Below, one piece after another: positions 31,877-44,285 of a stretch of DNA of 64,000 bases. How positions within the stretch are numbered: position 1 is the stretch's first letter; each line of letters opens with the position of its first letter. Position numbers and translations under genes: made by a program. The stretch covers positions 13,558,001-13,622,000 of the forward strand of contig NC_054758.1 in NCBI RefSeq assembly GCF_018143015.1, written 5' to 3'. This DNA comes from Lytechinus variegatus (Eukaryota > Echinodermata > Echinoidea > Temnopleuroida > Toxopneustidae). The notes beneath the pieces were generated by a model, which was not told where the DNA came from, made no database searches, and saw only the letters and a list, made by a program, of their open reading frames with translations.

Positions 31877-34800
31877 GTTGATGCTATTATGTTAAAAAGG
31901 AAAATCAAGGAGATTATGCTCACTTATCTAGAAATGATTCTGTTATACCTGGTCAATGCTGCTAAAACGTAAATGAATCATCTTGAAATAATGTTGCTAT
32001 TTTTTTTCTATTTACTTTATAAACAGCTCAAGGTGACCTGAATTTAGATTCATTAGAAAGTCTTCCTAATGACGTTACATCATTCTGTCAAAATTATTCT
32101 ATTGTTTAATTTGATATACATAAATAGATTAAGTATGGATTAACAATTACCTCAAGTCCAGTTTTGCTTATTCGTTAGTTCATGACAAGGACTTGACTAG
32201 GCCTTGGATTATCAATCAGCCAATGTGGCGAAATCTCAATCTTCCTTAACTTAATTCTATATTACAATATCACATTATTCAGTGTTGACAGTAAGCTTGA
32301 TAGGCAACATCAATATTTTGTCATAAGCACTCTGCCATGTCTGCTCAACACCATTTCGTCTGCAACTGTTTCATGCCTGTTGATATTTTTAATATAAAGT
32401 ATTCAAATATAAAAGCTGAAGATAGCATGCACTTATTTGAAACTGAACTATACTTTTTATTATTCAGATATAGCATTTTTCAGTTTGCAGCTGTATCATG
32501 CTTGGGAATAGTTTTAATATAAACTTTAATGTAAACGTTGAAGATATAGCATGCATTCTAATTTGATACCGAGGTATACCTTTTTATGATTCAGACCATC
32601 TCTTTCACGCATGCTTTTTCAAAATATATGAACTAAATATATTTTTTGTATCGAGATTTTTTAGAGCTAAACAAATAATTATGTTTTGCATGAGCAAAAG
32701 AGAAAAATGTCTTGTTGCAAGGAGGTAAGAATGAAACCAAATGTTACCTTCCCTATTCCTCTGCTATGGCAACTACCACGTTTTTAATACCAACTTTCAT
32801 GATCAGATGAATATCATAGGCATACAGATTCTTATAAGCTGATAAACTTTCACAATCTTATTATGAGAAGTTACTAATTTATGTCCACAGCTATATATTA
32901 CGTGTATCTGACAATCTTGACATAACGTAACTGCCTACAGTAACTGATGTAAATTGGTGTTTTTATCTCTGCCATAACCTTAGTCAAAGTCTGCTCGCAG
33001 ACTGGATACGATTATTTTTTCTTCATATACTATGTTTATTATTAGCAACAATCTTCCAATTCTTGATTTTTTTATTTTTTATCTTTTTTTAAATCGAGAA
33101 ACCAAAGCTCTCACTATTCTATTTGAAAAAATTTTATACGTGGTTTTGGACATGCCAAATGTTAGCATACAAGAGGGCATCGCTTGCAAATCCTAGAGTT
33201 TATTCATCTCTTCAGCTCAGGTAGCGTATACTGTAATCTGACGATACCCCTGTGGTCAACTGGTTGAATATTAGCTGATTAAGTTTAGCAACTCTTCTTA
33301 CGAATTATTTCTAATAAGTTGTATCTGCATGTAACTCCTGCCTCTTTTCCTTCCTTTCCTTTCTTTTTAATTTTTGCATTTTTGTATCTTTTGCATTTTT
33401 AGCAATTTGATACCAGGTCTTTACCACTTGTCATTGGTCATGCTCCTCCAATAATTATTAGGGCATTTTGGCTTAAATTGTTAGCAACTGCTTGGGTTAA
33501 TTCCAATGATTAGAGCATATAATGATATTTGACTTCACCTGACAACATACTAGTACTATATATTTATTCTATATTCTCCAAATCTATACATTTACAATAT
33601 TGGTTATGCAAACTCATGCATCGCACCATTGCGGATACCTCCCCCTATTACATGTCATAATTTCCGGAAGTACACAATCTATCTCCTGAGTATTTCAAAT
33701 TGTACATGTTTAGTGAACAGTTCTCGACACGCAACGCTTGATCCTCGATCAACGACCCAACATTCACTGATGTCGATTTTGTATATCTAATTACATGACC
33801 AATGACAATCTGAACTTAGTGCTAGCAAACATTTTGTTCTCTTTTTTTATCAAGAATGGCCCGTTTCTGAGTGTCAACTTGTCAGGCCTTGCATCCATCG
33901 GTCTATTGTATGCAATTACTCGAACAATATACCAAATACGTGAGCATGTTATTCTCTATATATCAGTCGAGTCAGCTGAATGCTTTCAGTATGCCCTCAT
34001 TATTTTTAGACAAACGGCTGCTAAAGCATATCATGAGGTGCATATTGTTTTTTGGATGAATGTAGCAGCTCCCAATGTTGCATGCTTTTCTTGCATGTTA
34101 TCACAATCCTTCAATTTCGATAAATTATGTTTTGAATCTACTATTGCATTCATTATGTTTCTCCAGTGATAGCAATATACCTTAATTGCCCTTCTCCAGA
34201 GTCTCGAGCACAATTGACATAAATTGTGTCAGCTGCGGCATTCACCAATTACCATACTGCATTATCATGACAGTAATAGCCCATATACTTGTTTAACATG
34301 TTTAACTTCCAATTATTGTTGATGCATGGAGCTACAGCTCTATGGTTGATGCACTGCATTTGGAATTCAACGGCCTCATTTCTGACTAGATGCAGCTGCA
34401 TAACGGCGGAAAAGTTGAATTCGATTCTGCATAACACGACAGCGATTTGAAAGCGTTTAGTAACTAGACGAGACCCCCTCCCCCCCAAAAAAAAATCTGG
34501 TTAAGTCATCATCTTTTTTTATGATATTGTATCCAAAATTGTTTATCAACATATGATATTATTCTATATTAAATTTCTTGTCAATTCACACGCTATTCAA
34601 AACGTGTGAAAGTACGTTTGTGGGTCCGGAGGCATAAACCAGACTTCCAATACCTTTGCTACTGTTGCAACGCTACACACAACGATTTATTTTGGTCTTG
34701 CTCTACTGTTAATTGCATACAGACAAAAATTACAATAACTGGGGTTCTTAACTTCCTGTTATTACATAGTTAACTTATAAAAATCCACTGTTTGTTGAAA

Positions 34801-35789
34801 TAGGCTTATTTTTATCCATGTCATAACTACTCGGTGAAATTTAGCGCTGCTCTGACTGATGTTTGCTGTATGAACTTTTCATTGGTTGTTTACTGCTGAT
34901 CAATATATATACATATTTGTTCTTTAAGATGTCATACACTAAAACAGTTAATACCGTGGGACTATTGTGGTGGACAGCGTTGTGCAAAAATAGTAAGGAG
35001 CGTTTCCACTGTTTGATACCTTGGTCGCATTTGTTCTGCTTCGGGTCGAGGGCAGCCGTTTTATTCATTTTTATTCAAACCACCTATGTGTACCTGGTAC
35101 AAAAAATGTTGGAATGGCTGTTTTCGACTCGCCGTGCGGCCGCCGTCGAGCGAATGAGACCAGGGTGTTAGTAACTGCTTCTGAAACTGTTCATCGAACA
35201 TCTGCTGAATTGTTCTCGCTTTCATAAGATATAATCAACGACTTTATATTTCCTAAGGGGAGAAATGCAAAGTATTCTTATTTTCCCCTTATCACGTGGC
35301 CTTGTCTGTAGCGTTCTCAATTACATCCGTTTTTACATTTTTTTTTAATTCCTTTTGTATATCATTTTTTCTCGGCATATTTCATTTGTTTCTCGTTTCT
35401 CTCTCTTCTATTCTACAACATCCACAAAGTAGTAATGTTCGTTTTTGTATTTGGTTTGGTTCGGGTCTCTTATCTCTTCTTTTTATTTACTTTTCTTCTT
35501 TAAACTTGTATTGTTATTGTTATTTTCTCTTGCACAGCATATATTTATTTCCTCAGTCTCCCACTCCTTGCACAGCATCAGGAGCAGGAGCACGGCGGCA
35601 TGTCTACTCTTTTAGCGTATCTAGTGTAATTCTTCCCAGCTCCGACGGCTGATTTGTCTGACTTTCCATTCAGCAGTTCAGCTCGTTATGCAACGATGAC
35701 CTGTTGTCCCTTTCATCACAACACGGCGCTACGTTAGAAAACCCTTATTTTGTATATAAAAAACTTCCTGAATGATAATACTGCTGATC
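31877..35789. other. AT-rich intronic sequence, no gene recognised
   Basis: No ORF2 of the L1 type, no clear repeat ends and no splice-bounded coding block. A pair of related stretches (32395-32440 and 32510-32560, both with TTTTAATATAAA and AGATA-GCATGCA phrases) suggests a small local duplication. The frames at 33795-34169 and 34863-35171 have compositions expected by chance and no recognisable domain. Confidence 0.45.
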
Positions 35790-38700
35790 TTAACTCGATC
35801 TTTGACCCAAATGACCCATGTGGGCAGCTTAATACTTCACAGTATTTTACAGAACAAAATTTTAAATCTTTTATCTAGCAGTCTTGAAGAAGATATTTTT
35901 CTTCTCCATCTTAATATTCGTAGTGCCAAGAAAAATTTCGATAAGGTTAAAGTTATTTCTTGATAATAATCAGTTTCCCAAACACTCAGTCATTGGATTA
36001 ACTGAAACGTGGTTTTCGGAAAATCCTTGTTCTCTTTATGCACTGTCTGATTTTAATCTAGTTGTTAATAACAGATCTCTTAGACCCGGTGGTGGTGTGG
36101 CACTTTATATACCCCAACAATACGAATATAATCTTATAAATAATATGACTTTATCCAATGACGCTTTAGAATCACTCGTTGTTGAAATCATCAACCCTAA
36201 AGGAAAAAATCTTATATTGGGAGTTTTATACCGACCTCCAAATTCAAATACTCAACATTTTCTGGAAACCCTCAAAGAGTTTTTACTCAATCCATTTCTT
36301 AAAAATAAAGATTTTTTTATGGGGGACTTCAACATCAATTTAATGAATTGCAACACTAACAATAATTCGCAAGAGTTCCTTGAAATGTTCTTGACTAATT
36401 CTTTCTTACCACTAATTACTAAACCAACGAGAGTAACTAGCACCTCTGCAACTATTATAGATAATATTTTTAGTAATGTAACTTACCCTGCCCCCATAGC
36501 TGGTATAGTCCTCAGTGATATTTCTGATCACTTTTCAACTTTTGCGAAGTTGTCCAAAAATAAACTTTTTAAGAATGAATCATATAATACTTCCTATCGT
36601 AAAATAACCGATGATAACATTTCCCGTTTAATTAACGATTTAGACAATACAGACTGGTCGACCATTTTTGACTCCACAGACGTTGATATAGCCTACGACT
36701 CTTTTATAACCAAATTAACGTCCTCTTTAGATACCCATGTTCCTGTTATTACCAACCTAAAATCAAATTATAAAAAATCCCAATACATCCCTGGATTACT
36801 AAATCTCTCTTACGATCTATTAACCGTAAAATAACCTTTATAAATATATCTCTAAACCACGCGAAAACTCTCGTTCTAAGTACACTTGTTATAAAAACAC
36901 CCTTACCACATTATTACGTATTGCAAAAAGGGAATACTACACTTCTAAATTAAACATCTACAAGAATGATATGAAAAATACATGGAAGATTATTAATAAT
37001 GTACTGAACAAAAAGAAAAAAAGCTCTACAATCACAAAAATAAAGTCAAACAATACTATCACAGACGACACTAACATCATCACGGGAGAGTTCAATTTGT
37101 ATTTTTCAAATGTTGGCAACAACTTGGCTAAAAATATACCTCGAGCTAACAAATCATTTTCCGATTTCCTCGATGACCCTAACCCAAATTCTATGTTTTT
37201 CAATCCTACTAATTCAACGGAAATAATAAATATAGTTAGCAATCTACAGAAAAGAAAAGCCCGGGGTACGATGGCATACCTAACTTTATACTAAAAAAAA
37301 TTATTGCAGTCATCGTTGACCCATTGGTACATATCTTTAACACCTCTCTTAGCACTGGACGGGTCCCCAATAAAATGAAAATCTCCAAAGTCATCCCACT
37401 GTTCAAGAAGGGTGATAGCCAACTCGTTTTCAACTATCGTCCGATATCCTTACTAACCTCATTATCTAAAATTCTAGAAAAACTTGTTCATACCAGAACA
37501 AGTGCTTTTTTCAAATTACACATTTTTTCAAACTCCGTATTTGGATTCCGTGAAAACCATAGTACTTCCCATGCAATTTTGTCATTTATTAATAAAGTCA
37601 CCACTTCCATCGATAATAATTGTCATACTGTGGTATTTTCCTGGACTTCTCCAAGGCCTTCGACACTATAAACCATGAAATTCTTCTTCATAAACTACGT
37701 CATTATGGAGTTAGAGGGAAGGCCTTGGAGTTGTTCAGGAGCTACCTCACTGACAGGACCTAATTTGTATCAGTAAATAATAGCATTTCATCTACTCTCC
37801 CAATTACGTGCGGTGTCCCCCAGGGTAGCCTACTAGGCCCACTTCTTTTTATTACTTATATCAATGATATTAAAAATACATCAGATTTGCTTTCATTTAT
37901 ACTTTTTGCTGACGACTCCAATATTTTCTTTTCCCATGATGACATTAACCAACTCGTTAGAATCGTAAATTCTGAACTAACATATGTTACAGATTGGATC
38001 AAGGCCAACAAACTTTCACTTAATCACCAGAAGACAAACTACATGCTTTTTAGTAATAAAATCAATACTCTACCAGACAGTATTTTCTTCGATAATTTTG
38101 TTCTTAATAATGTTTCCACTACCAGATTCTTGGGTGTCCTTATTGACAACAAATTATCTTGGAAGCCTCATATTGATAGTATATGTAAAACAATTTCTAG
38201 AAACATTGGAATTATTAATAAACTCAATTTTTTCTCCCTTCTCGAACTTTGTTAACATTATACTACACCCTTATTCTACCATATATTGATTACGGAATTA
38301 TTGCCTGGGGATGTGCAATACAAACACAACTAAATAGAATACTACTTCTCCAGAAAAAAGCTCTAAGAATAATTTTTCAAACACACTTTAGATCACATAC
38401 TGATATCTTATTTTTTGAAAATAACATTCTCAAAGTAAGTGATATATATCTCTTTGAACTTAGCCAATTTGCGTTCAAATTGAGCAAGGAGGATCTCCCC
38501 ACTATTTTCTCAAATATGTTCCATAAAAATGCATCAGTACACTGCTACCCAACACGGCAACGACAATATTATCACCTTCCTTTAACAAGAACTTTATTTG
38601 CAAAAAATTCATTTGTCTTCTCCGGGCCTGCCTACTGGAACTCTCTGCCTCAAGATTTTAAAGAATCCCCTAATATACATATTTTTAAACGCAAACTGAA

Positions 38701-39258
38701 AAAATGTTAATTCTGCAATACTCGTTGCAAGCAGGTCATGCCGAATAACTGTCTTTTTTTTTCATTATATTCTCGGCGTTTATGTATATGTGTATTATAT
38801 GCTCTCACATTATATACATATACATGTTCAATTTGTTATTACTTTTTTCTTTTTAAATCGCAATTAGCCAAAGTACCTGCTCCTGCTGCCCGCTTTCTTT
38901 CTACGTCATGTACACTGCACTTCTCTGTCATTCCCCTCTTCTTCCCTAACCTCCCCCTCCCTCCCTAATGCTATAAAACAAAATATTTTTTGCATGATCC
39001 ACCTGTTACTTTTTTTTCGTAAAGTGCACCAAAATTGTTTGCATTTATTTGTAAACAAAAGCTCTATATATCATTACGACCCAGTGTTTTTTTTTTTGTG
39101 TGTGTAATGAAACTAAGTTTTATTTAGAGTCTTGCCTTTTGTACAAGCTTTGCTTTTTTCGGCAAGACCTAGCTCCGTTTTACTTTAAAATACAAATGTC
39201 ATATTAGGTTTTTTTTATTTGTTGAATTGTGTTCCTTAAGTCTAAAAGTATGTATTAT
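35790..39258 (+). mobile_element. degraded CR1/L2-group LINE: endonuclease, reverse transcriptase, 3' UTR
   Basis: One ORF2 spread over several frames. Endonuclease motifs run in order: HLNIRS (35910), GLTETWF (36000), GGGVALYIPQQ (36080), GVLYRPPNSN (36220), GDFNIN (36325) and SDISDHFSTF (36515). Reverse-transcriptase motifs follow: KVIPLFKKGD (37387), NYRPISLLTSLSKILEKL (37430), FGFRENHSTSHA (37540), GVPQGSLLGPLLFITYIND (37812) and FADDSN (37905). The conserved post-RT region (YPTRQRQYYHLP, AYWNSLPQDF, FKRKLKK) ends at 38708. An apurinic endonuclease plus this C-terminal block fits the CR1/L2/Crack group. At least four frame changes and stops separate the pieces, for example near 35880, 36835, 37295 and 37650, plus a TAA at about 37759, so it cannot move now. 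The AT-rich 3' UTR runs to about 39258. It sits antisense in GPCR intron 2. Confidence 0.85.
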
Positions 39259-39710
39259 ATACAGGGCCGCCAACTCTCACGCAATCTGCATGAGTCTCAC
39301 GCATTTCACCCGATTCTCACACTCTCACGCTGATCATAGGAATTCTCACGCTGAACCCCGAAAATAGAGAGAAAAAAGTTTATTAGCCTATATCGGATAT
39401 TCAATAACATTATAACCCGGCCCGGCGAAAGTTTCAAAGTTTTTAACCACACAAGCGCAAAGCTAATATACCATCAATGCAAATTGGTTTCGGTTTGCCG
39501 CGCAAAGACAAGATATTGAGTTGCGATTGGCTTACTGTATTCCGCGTGTGAGTGCGGGTGGCGTCGAAATTTTACTATGAAGCGGGGGTTTTGTGCGCAC
39601 GAGGCACAACGAGCGATCGAGTGTCAATGCAATGCCAGCAGCCATGCCATGCGATAGCCCGCCGGCCGGCACCGGCACGGCGCTGAGATGCCGCGCCGCG
39701 CCGGCGCCCC

Positions 39711-40923
39711 ACAGTGGGCCAGAATGAGTTGAAAGTGCGCCAAAATTATATTCCGTGTTAGATTTTTACTTTAACATGTTGATTATGGGTAATTTCGGGC
39801 GTAGAATCGACTGAACATAATTTAAAGCCGATATGACGTCACCTTGATACCAAATTTTGATTGGCTACTTGAAATATCTGTGAAAAAACAAATTACATTG
39901 TGTGGTATATAAACTTTGTGTTAAGTGCTACTTTAACGTTGGCCACAGTGAATGTTAGTTTATGCCTAAAAAGTGTTTTAAGAGATGCCAAAAATAATTT
40001 TTACTGCATCAAAATGATTATTAATTACATTTATAAACAAAAAAACTTTAAAATCTGAAAAATATTAACCGTGCTTTATCAAGCTGTGTTGACTAGTGTA
40101 AAACGCAAAGTATATAACACCACGAATGTATCACTATGACGAGGGTTTTGGGATGAAATTATTCTCCAAGTAAGTTTTTTTCCCTGGAAGAGTTGTGGGT
40201 ATAGCCCTTATTGGCTTTAGCAACATTTATTTTGTTTAAATTAAGCCCGGAATTCATGTCATTTTCATGGAATGGAAGGGGAATCGTCCTCGCCGTGCAA
40301 AAGCGAACGGCAATGTACCCCCATGCGGTGCGCTAAAGATGACTGCGCGGAATAAGAATGACCGTTTTTGAACAGGTTTTTGGGGTGTTGTGTCAAGTTA
40401 AATCGGCTCTAATATAAAAACGGGCAAATACGGGCAGCTAAATTTGGTATCGACTTAAAGCTTAGACATCGGGAAAAATGATGTTTATAGAATTTAGACG
40501 GAAATCCACGGAAATCTAAACTATTCTATTGTAAATGCAAAAACATGGATTTTTCAGTCTATTTCGAGGAAAAATCATCCTATAAACCTCTTAAAATGTG
40601 TATTTTATCTACTTTGAACCCTTTCACACGAAAAAGGAATATATCAGGATTATGTGGGAGCCATTTCAGATTCCTACATGAAAAACCTCCTGTGAAATGG
40701 CCTGTTTTTCAACTAGGATGTCATATACGCGACATTTCGCAAAATGTCACATTTTACGATTTGAGGTAGGAAATTAACAACCTTTATGCAAATTCCGGAA
40801 TGAAATATTTTGCTGAAATATTCTTCAAAGTATTGTCTTTCAGCTGGGCATGACAAAAATTAAAAATCTGAAATTGCCCAAAATGACTTTTGGCGCAATT
40901 TTGTTTCGCCCCGGCCCACTGTG
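39711..40923. mobile_element. 1.2 kb element with CACAGTGGGCC ends
   Basis: CACAGTGGGCCAGAA on the left pairs with GGCCCACTGTG on the right. The inner flanks also pair loosely (GCGCCAAAATT against AATTTTGGCGC-like sequence near 40895). Both sides carry GCGCCC, a possible short target duplication in an otherwise GC-rich site. The interior is AT-rich and non-coding, and the frame at 40545-40769 is not convincing. Confidence 0.6.
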
Positions 40924-41158
40924 CGCCCGCGCAACTATAATACTTCTACTTCAGATTTCAGCCGGTAGGTAAGTTGTCTCTTGTCTTGTCTTGAAAATAT
41001 GTTTTGATCAGATCCTTTATATGCCATTATTATGATAGTAAGAATGACTTTGGAAGGATGATTGTATAAATTAATATAGTGCTATGAACTATGTTGTGTG
41101 TATTCTATTGAGAACGAAATTTTGATTAAATTTTTTCTCTAAAACGAGTGTGATTGAG

Positions 41159-41477
41159 AGCAACCTCCAGTTACATCAAAGCCCATTAGATTAATTTAAC
41201 TGGATGAGTGGTAGGGAAAAGGCTTTGTTAATTGACACCCAGTATGGACCGCCATCATAATGGCCACTTGTTCTAGTATCGTCTTGGGGAGCAGCAGATA
41301 ATCACAGGCTGATGGCGTCGCAGACAGCAACCTCCAGTTGCAATAAAGCCCATTAGAATAATTTAACTGGATGAGAGGTAGGGAAATGGCTTTGCTAATT
41401 GACACCCAGTATGGACAGCCATCATAATGACCACTTGTTCTAGTATCGTCTTGGGGAGCAGCAGATAATCACAGGTT
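41159..41477. repeat. two tandem units of about 168 bp
   Basis: The block from GCAACCTCCAGTT to GCAGATAATCACAGG occurs twice in a row with a few substitutions. The minus-strand frames 41196-41405 and 41363-41548 are simply the same translation repeated. Confidence 0.8.
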
Positions 41478-41932
41478 GAGGTTTCACTGCTATTATAAAG
41501 AGAGTTGATATGGAATAATGCACTTGAAAATGTGGATTTTTTTTTCAAGGTAAGTGAACTACATTAAAAATAATCAATTAACCTATTTGAATCCTGCCTT
41601 ATGTATTTATGGAATCAGAGTTAAAAGTATGTGCCACATTGCACCATTTAAATTGCAAAATTGTAAAAGCTCCCTACTGTGGAAGGGGGGACACCCCCCT
41701 TCCCCACCGCTTGGTCGCTTCGCTCACTCGCAATGTCTCACTCCAAACTCTTCTCAAAGGTTGGCAGCCCTGTATATATATTTTATTATGTTTTGCAGTA
41801 TTTTCGACATTGTCATGTTATATTTATCATACTTATGTTGTGAAACGGAAATAAATAAAATAAAATAAAATCATATGCAAGTTTAAAAACAACTTCATGG
41901 ATCAACTTGTCAACGGGCTGACATATACTTAC

Positions 41933-42048
41933 CGAATAGACGATACTCGGCACGCACGTGGGGCAAAATGGTGATATCATTGCGACGATTACGGACGGGA
42001 ACCATGCTATCCACATAGCAGTAACGATAAAGGCCAAGGTACGAACGC
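41933..42048 (-). CDS. aminergic-like GPCR, exon 2 (TM6, third extracellular loop, start of TM7)
   Basis: On the minus strand an acceptor (T run, CATACGCAG) precedes GCGTTCGTACC at 42048. A strong donor, TATTCG then GTAAGTAT, follows at 41933. The 116 bases begin in phase 1 and end in phase 0. They encode VRTLAFIVTAMWIAWFPSVI and then VAMISPFCPTCVPSIVYS (residues 311-348). This is TM6 with the WxP core (W325, P327), a third loop with a CxxC pair (C338, C341) as in muscarinic and many amine receptors, and the first turn of TM7. The position after the WFP core is serine (S328) where muscarinic receptors have tyrosine. Lengths and motifs join cleanly to exon 3 at 25620. Confidence 0.85.
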
Positions 42049-42313
42049 CTGCGTATGAAAAAAAAATTCATATTAAATTGCATGTATGTCAAATACCTTA
42101 TGCTTAAACCAAAACGATTACATCGCAATATACCGTTTTCTATATTTGTGTTTGTTTATTTTGTTTATTCATTTTAATTTCATTCTATTTGGGGGGGGAT
42201 TTCAGCACTTTTCACAAAATATGCCCGTGGGGCACGACACCCACAACTCAGATTTGGTACGAAATTGGTCCCTATGGTTCTAACACATAGTGCATGAATA
42301 TTTGTACTAATTA

Positions 42314-42859
42314 CCCGGGGGGCCACTTCCATTCACGAGTGGATACCATGCGCGACCATGGGGTCTCGAAAAGCACCCTAAACACGTAATTCCATATTCT
42401 GAAAATGCACCCCTTAACAAGTATTGGCGTGTGAAACCCTACCCTTAACAAGTATTGGAAACAAAACGATACTCTTGGCAAATCCCTGAAATGAACCCCT
42501 AAACAAGTACAGGAATGTTTTATTGTTATGGGTCCTTCGGTTGTCGGCTTTACCTTATTCGGTTTAGTACGACCCCAGCTTCTACACCTCGCGAAAATCG
42601 GACTCTAAACACGAAGTGTTGGGGCAAAAAGGACATCCTTTATAAAACATTTTAATTTTGTTTTATCATCCCCTTAAATTCGACCCTAAACACGTAATTT
42701 TCCTAGCGAAATATATACCCTTTTTTCATTATTTTTGTGTTTTTGACACCCTTATCACGTTACGTACGTAACGTGCCCTATCGTGAAAAAGACATCCTTT
42801 TTACGTGTTTTTTTGGTCGCGCATGGTATCCACTCGTCAATGTAAGTGGCCCCCCCGGG
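42314..42859 (+). mobile_element. 546-bp foldback element with exact 8-bp target duplication, copy 1
   Basis: Inverted ends of about 45 bases beginning CCCGGGGGGCCACTT and containing GAGTGGATACCATGCGCGACC. They are flanked by ACTAATTA on both sides (42306-42313 and 42860-42867). The interior alternates short phrases such as ACACGTAATT and AACAAGTATTGG. No protein. It lies in GPCR intron 1. Its sister is at 47845-48378 in opposite orientation. Confidence 0.85.
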
Positions 42860-43009
42860 ACTAATTAACCCATTATTGTTTAGAACCGAGCCAATTTTCG
42901 GGTATTCCTTTGACCATACTTTCATTACCACGAACCAATCAATGCAGATTGGTATGTAAAGCTCCCACATCGGTGACACGAAATTTGCTCCGGATTTAGC
43001 TACTATGAA

Positions 43010-43605
43010 GCCAGCCTGACACTTGCAAGATTTTGTGTCACGCACTTGCACGACTCAAGTCGTGCCACTGCGCAAACTAGTCGTGAACTGGGGTGAAGTG
43101 TGCGTAAACACGTCGTGACTGCGTGCCATGTCGGGACGAGAATTTTGAAATGTTCAGAATTTTGGTCACGACAAAATTTAGCGACCGGGTCGTGAACTAT
43201 GCGCAAACTGTTCGTGAACTCGTCGTGGACTCGTCGGGACGATGCGTGCCAGTGCGTGGCAGTGCGCGCCATGCCACAACTGTCACGAATAGTTCACGAA
43301 CAGCTCACGTCGTGTTCACGAATAGTTCAGCACGACACCATCCGATTGCGCAAACTCGTCGTGCCAATGCGGGAAGTGCGTAAACTATGCGCAAACTATG
43401 CGTAATCTCGTCGTGCCAGTTCGTGTCAATGTGGACACTGACGGGCACGCATTCGTGAACTATTCGTCAACTCATCGTGAACTATGCGTGAACAAGGCGT
43501 GAACAGTGCGGGAGCCTCCCAGTTCGTGCCCCAAAATGGCACGACTTGCCACGACAAAATCGTGGCCGAAAGTCGTGCAAGTGGCAGCCTGGCTTTACAC
43601 TTGCA
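43010..43605. repeat. CGTGAACTATGCG-rich repeat element with inverted ends
   Basis: Bounded by AGCCAGCCTGACACTTGCA on the left and the inverse of AGCCAGGCTGCCACTTGCA on the right. In between, CGTGAACT, GCGCAAACT and CTCGTCGTG alternate dozens of times. Related but looser sequence continues to about 43810. The open frames on both strands (43003-43405) are by-products of the short-unit repetition. It lies in GPCR intron 1. Confidence 0.7.
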
Positions 43606-44285
43606 CGTTTTGGGGGCCCTAATAGATCACGACTAGTTCACGCATCGAGTCCTGCTACTTCGTTTCATGTCGTGAAGTGTGCAGGCCAGTGCAGAACAAT
43701 GCTTGAATTAGACATTCTAAATTTCTAAAATCTTGGCACGATAAATTTCGTGGTTATTGGCGTGAACTATTCGTAAACTGTGCGCTCGTCTCGCTCCCTC
43801 GCAATTTACGTAGACAAATAGCTTGGTATAAACATTTATGGATGCATCAATGGCGTGGGCTGGGGTGCCATCACTAAAAACCTATGTAATATATACACAT
43901 TATATATACGTGCAGGTATATACTTTATAGTGAATGAATCCAGTCCAAACTTTAAAACACAAACGGGTGATTATAATGTAATTTCTTAATAATCAATTGG
44001 TCGCCGATCGCGCGATTTATTCTTCAGTCGGGTAATATATACCATTGTATTACAATAAAATACATAGATTCTAGTTATGATCTGGACATTGGACACTTTT
44101 TCTGCTTAATAACTGACACATTTAACTGTATTTATAATCAGGCCCATTGTTAGAGAAATAGTATTCAAAATATTCATTACTGATTTTGATATCTCATCTA
44201 TACCAGTTTAAACTTGCAATAAGATGGTATTTCAATACAAGAATAAAAATCGTAAATGAATGCTTTAAATACTTTTATGGCAAAC

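Larger units (their letters stand above)
39260..41775. mobile_element. possible 2.5 kb TIR element with ACAGGGCYGCCAAC ends
   Basis: The left end reads TATACAGGGCCGCCAACTCT and the right end is the inverse of TATACAGGGCTGCCAACC, about 17 matching bases in TA-rich flanks. The interior holds CACGCA-rich sequence near the left end, a GC-rich patch (39540-39715), a nested element (39711-40923) and a tandem pair (41159-41477). No transposase frame is seen. Only the short ends support this call. Confidence 0.4.

Noticed and set aside
33795-34169. 124-codon hydrophobic frame
   Set aside because: AT-rich codons, no splice or promoter context, overlapping frames, no recognisable membrane-protein family.
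43003-43405. overlapping open frames on both strands
   Set aside because: They arise from CGTGAACT-type word repeats and have no protein features.
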